Shown here piece by piece: positions 63,435 to 64,000 of a stretch of 64,000 bases of DNA. Numbering within the stretch: position 1 is the stretch's first letter; each line of letters begins with the position of its first letter. Both the position numbers and the translations under genes were made by a program. Below the pieces are notes generated by a model. That model saw nothing but the letters and a program-made list of their open reading frames with translations, searched no databases and was not told the origin of the DNA. The DNA comes from Larkinella arboricola (GTDB lineage Bacteria > Bacteroidota > Bacteroidia > Cytophagales > Spirosomataceae), in NCBI RefSeq assembly GCF_003259745.1, contig NZ_QLMC01000002.1, forward strand, positions 794,272 through 858,271. Direction: 5' to 3'.

Positions 63435-63494
63435 GCACTTCAATCCTTTTTAATAAACGTTGTATACAACGTTTATTAAAAAGGATTGAAGTGC
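63435..63494. repeat. Perfect 60-bp palindrome without spacer
   Basis: 63435-63464 and 63465-63494 are exact reverse complements, centred on TTGTATACAA; the first flanking bases (T and G) do not match. Arms are AT-rich in the middle (AATAAACGTTG) with GCACTTCAATCC at the ends. Confidence 0.95.
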
Positions 63495-63648
63495 GTTCTG
63501 AAAAGTGAACTATTGAAAATAGCGTGATTGTGCAATATGAAACATTAGTCAATTTTAATGTCTAAGGTACGCTGACGGTTGGGAACCATCTCGGGCTCAA
63601 AGCTACCATTACAGTCGCGCATCTATAGGATCACTACATATAAGCCGT

Positions 63649-64000
63649 TTATTTTACTACAGTGGCTTCCAATTCAACTTTTAGCGTTTCAAAAAGACTT
63701 TTTACTTCCAATACGGTGGATGTCTGTTTGATATTGTTTTTAGTTATCCAATCTTGAATGATGTCAAAATTTTCAAGTAATTCAGTGTTTGAAATTGTGT
63801 AAATATTTAATCTTACAATGTTTTTCAAGTCATAGTCAGCTTTCCGAATAACTTTTTCTAAATTTTGAATGGTCTGGATTAATTGCGAACGCATATTCTC
63901 GTTACTTGAAATACCTTCATCACTAATAGCTGTTTGTCCTGAAACGTATAAAGTGGCTTCAATATTTTTTACTTCTACTGCTTGTACATAATTTCTTGCA
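63649..64000 (-). CDS. RidA (YjgF) family protein, 5'-partial at the window edge
   Basis: The frame continues from Met at 63894 through the window end without a stop. Bases 63895-63999 encode ARNYVQAVEVKNIEA then TLYVSGQTAISDEGISSNEN, the classic RidA N-terminal strand region. The visible remainder has QLIQTIQNLEKVIRKADYDLKNIVRLNIY and ends at VELEATVVK. RidA proteins hydrolyse reactive enamine/imine intermediates; the usual Arg near the end is not obvious (ETLKVELEA instead of PxxxVE), so function is uncertain. Low G+C like the neighbouring orphan. Confidence 0.8.
   Translation of the reverse strand, partial: ARNYVQAVEVKNIEATLYVSGQTAISDEGISSNENMRSQLIQTIQNLEKVIRKADYDLKNIVRLNIYTISNTELLENFDIIQDWITKNNIKQTSTVLEVKSLFETLKVELEATVVK

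Larger units (their letters stand above)
63151..63648. other. Gene-poor accessory stretch with palindromes
   Basis: 498 bases. It holds a possible gene remnant (63171-63293), a 17-base inverted repeat TAATAGTC-T-GACTATTA (63378-63394) and the perfect 60-bp palindrome at 63435-63494. No complete ORF or RNA gene supported. Confidence 0.6.

Noticed and set aside
63495-63648. Possible tRNA or small RNA in the gap right of the palindrome
   Set aside because: No cloverleaf arms or TTCNANNC loop could be drawn.

Overview
The window is chromosomal DNA of a Bacteroidota member, most likely order Cytophagales, in the Spirosoma/Larkinella neighbourhood. The evidence is the gliding-motility protein GldC, type III glutamine synthetase, the enlarged plant/Bacteroidota-type IspG, DUF4159 and DUF4197 proteins, many Sec or lipoprotein signals with Q or C at the cleavage site, and promoters of the Bacteroidota form TTTG-N19..21-TAnnTTTG with almost no Shine-Dalgarno sequences. 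Base composition is near 50-55% G+C by eye for most of the window. It falls to about 30% after roughly 62.5 kb, where the sequence changes character. No rRNA, tRNA, CRISPR array or intact transposase was seen.

Layout. 1-4.1 kb: the 3' part of a fused hydantoinase/5-oxoprolinase gene (open at the left edge) and an NRAMP-like transporter without the usual metal ligands. 4.1-6 kb: a lipoprotein and a lower-GC PD-(D/E)XK nuclease. 6.1-15.6 kb: DNA polymerase III alpha, a small secreted protein, thioredoxin, a penicillin-acylase-type Ntn hydrolase and a PIF1-like helicase with HRDC and HTH ends. 15.8-21.1 kb: a FadR-type regulator followed by an RND pump and its lipoprotein adaptor. 21.1-23.3 kb: a class III aminotransferase and an exported protein. 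23.4-29.0 kb: a six-gene minus-strand operon for amide-bond chemistry (esterase, DinB-fold protein, ATP-grasp ligase with Lys-rich tail, GCS2/YbdK-type carboxylate-amine ligase, class I glutamine amidotransferase, second ATP-grasp-like protein). A second esterase and a GH16 glucanase point away from it. 31-42.9 kb: acyl-CoA reductase and ferredoxin (divergent), porin and AmtB, MtaB, an LtaS-like membrane sulfatase, glutamine synthetase III and a membrane M28-like protein. 43-56 kb: mostly housekeeping (RsmE, DUF4159, desaturase, nucleotidase, an E2 acyltransferase, CinA, GldC, thioredoxin-like, TPR, MmcQ/YjbR, IspG). 56-62.3 kb: a sugar cluster (galactokinase-like GHMP kinase, FucP-type MFS transporter, Gfo/Idh/MocA oxidoreductase), the overlapping pterin genes queD/ptpS and folE, and a Tat-exported sugar isomerase-like protein. 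62.3-64 kb: an AT-rich accessory stretch with an orphan membrane protein, a possible gene remnant, a perfect 60-bp palindrome and a RidA-family gene that runs off the right edge.

How the genes work together. The most interesting unit is the amidoligase operon. A gamma-glutamylcysteine-synthetase-like ligase, one or two ATP-grasp ligases, a glutamine amidotransferase, a DinB-fold protein (a fold that includes thiol transferases) and an esterase-D-like hydrolase could together make and use an unknown gamma-glutamyl or thiol peptide, or a peptide tag. This is inference from gene content. Porin, AmtB and glutamine synthetase III form a loose ammonium-assimilation group. Other leads are an RND permease with a His-rich, EF-hand-like cytoplasmic linker, short inverted-repeat elements in several gene gaps (one of which supplies a start codon), and a structured leader in front of gldC.
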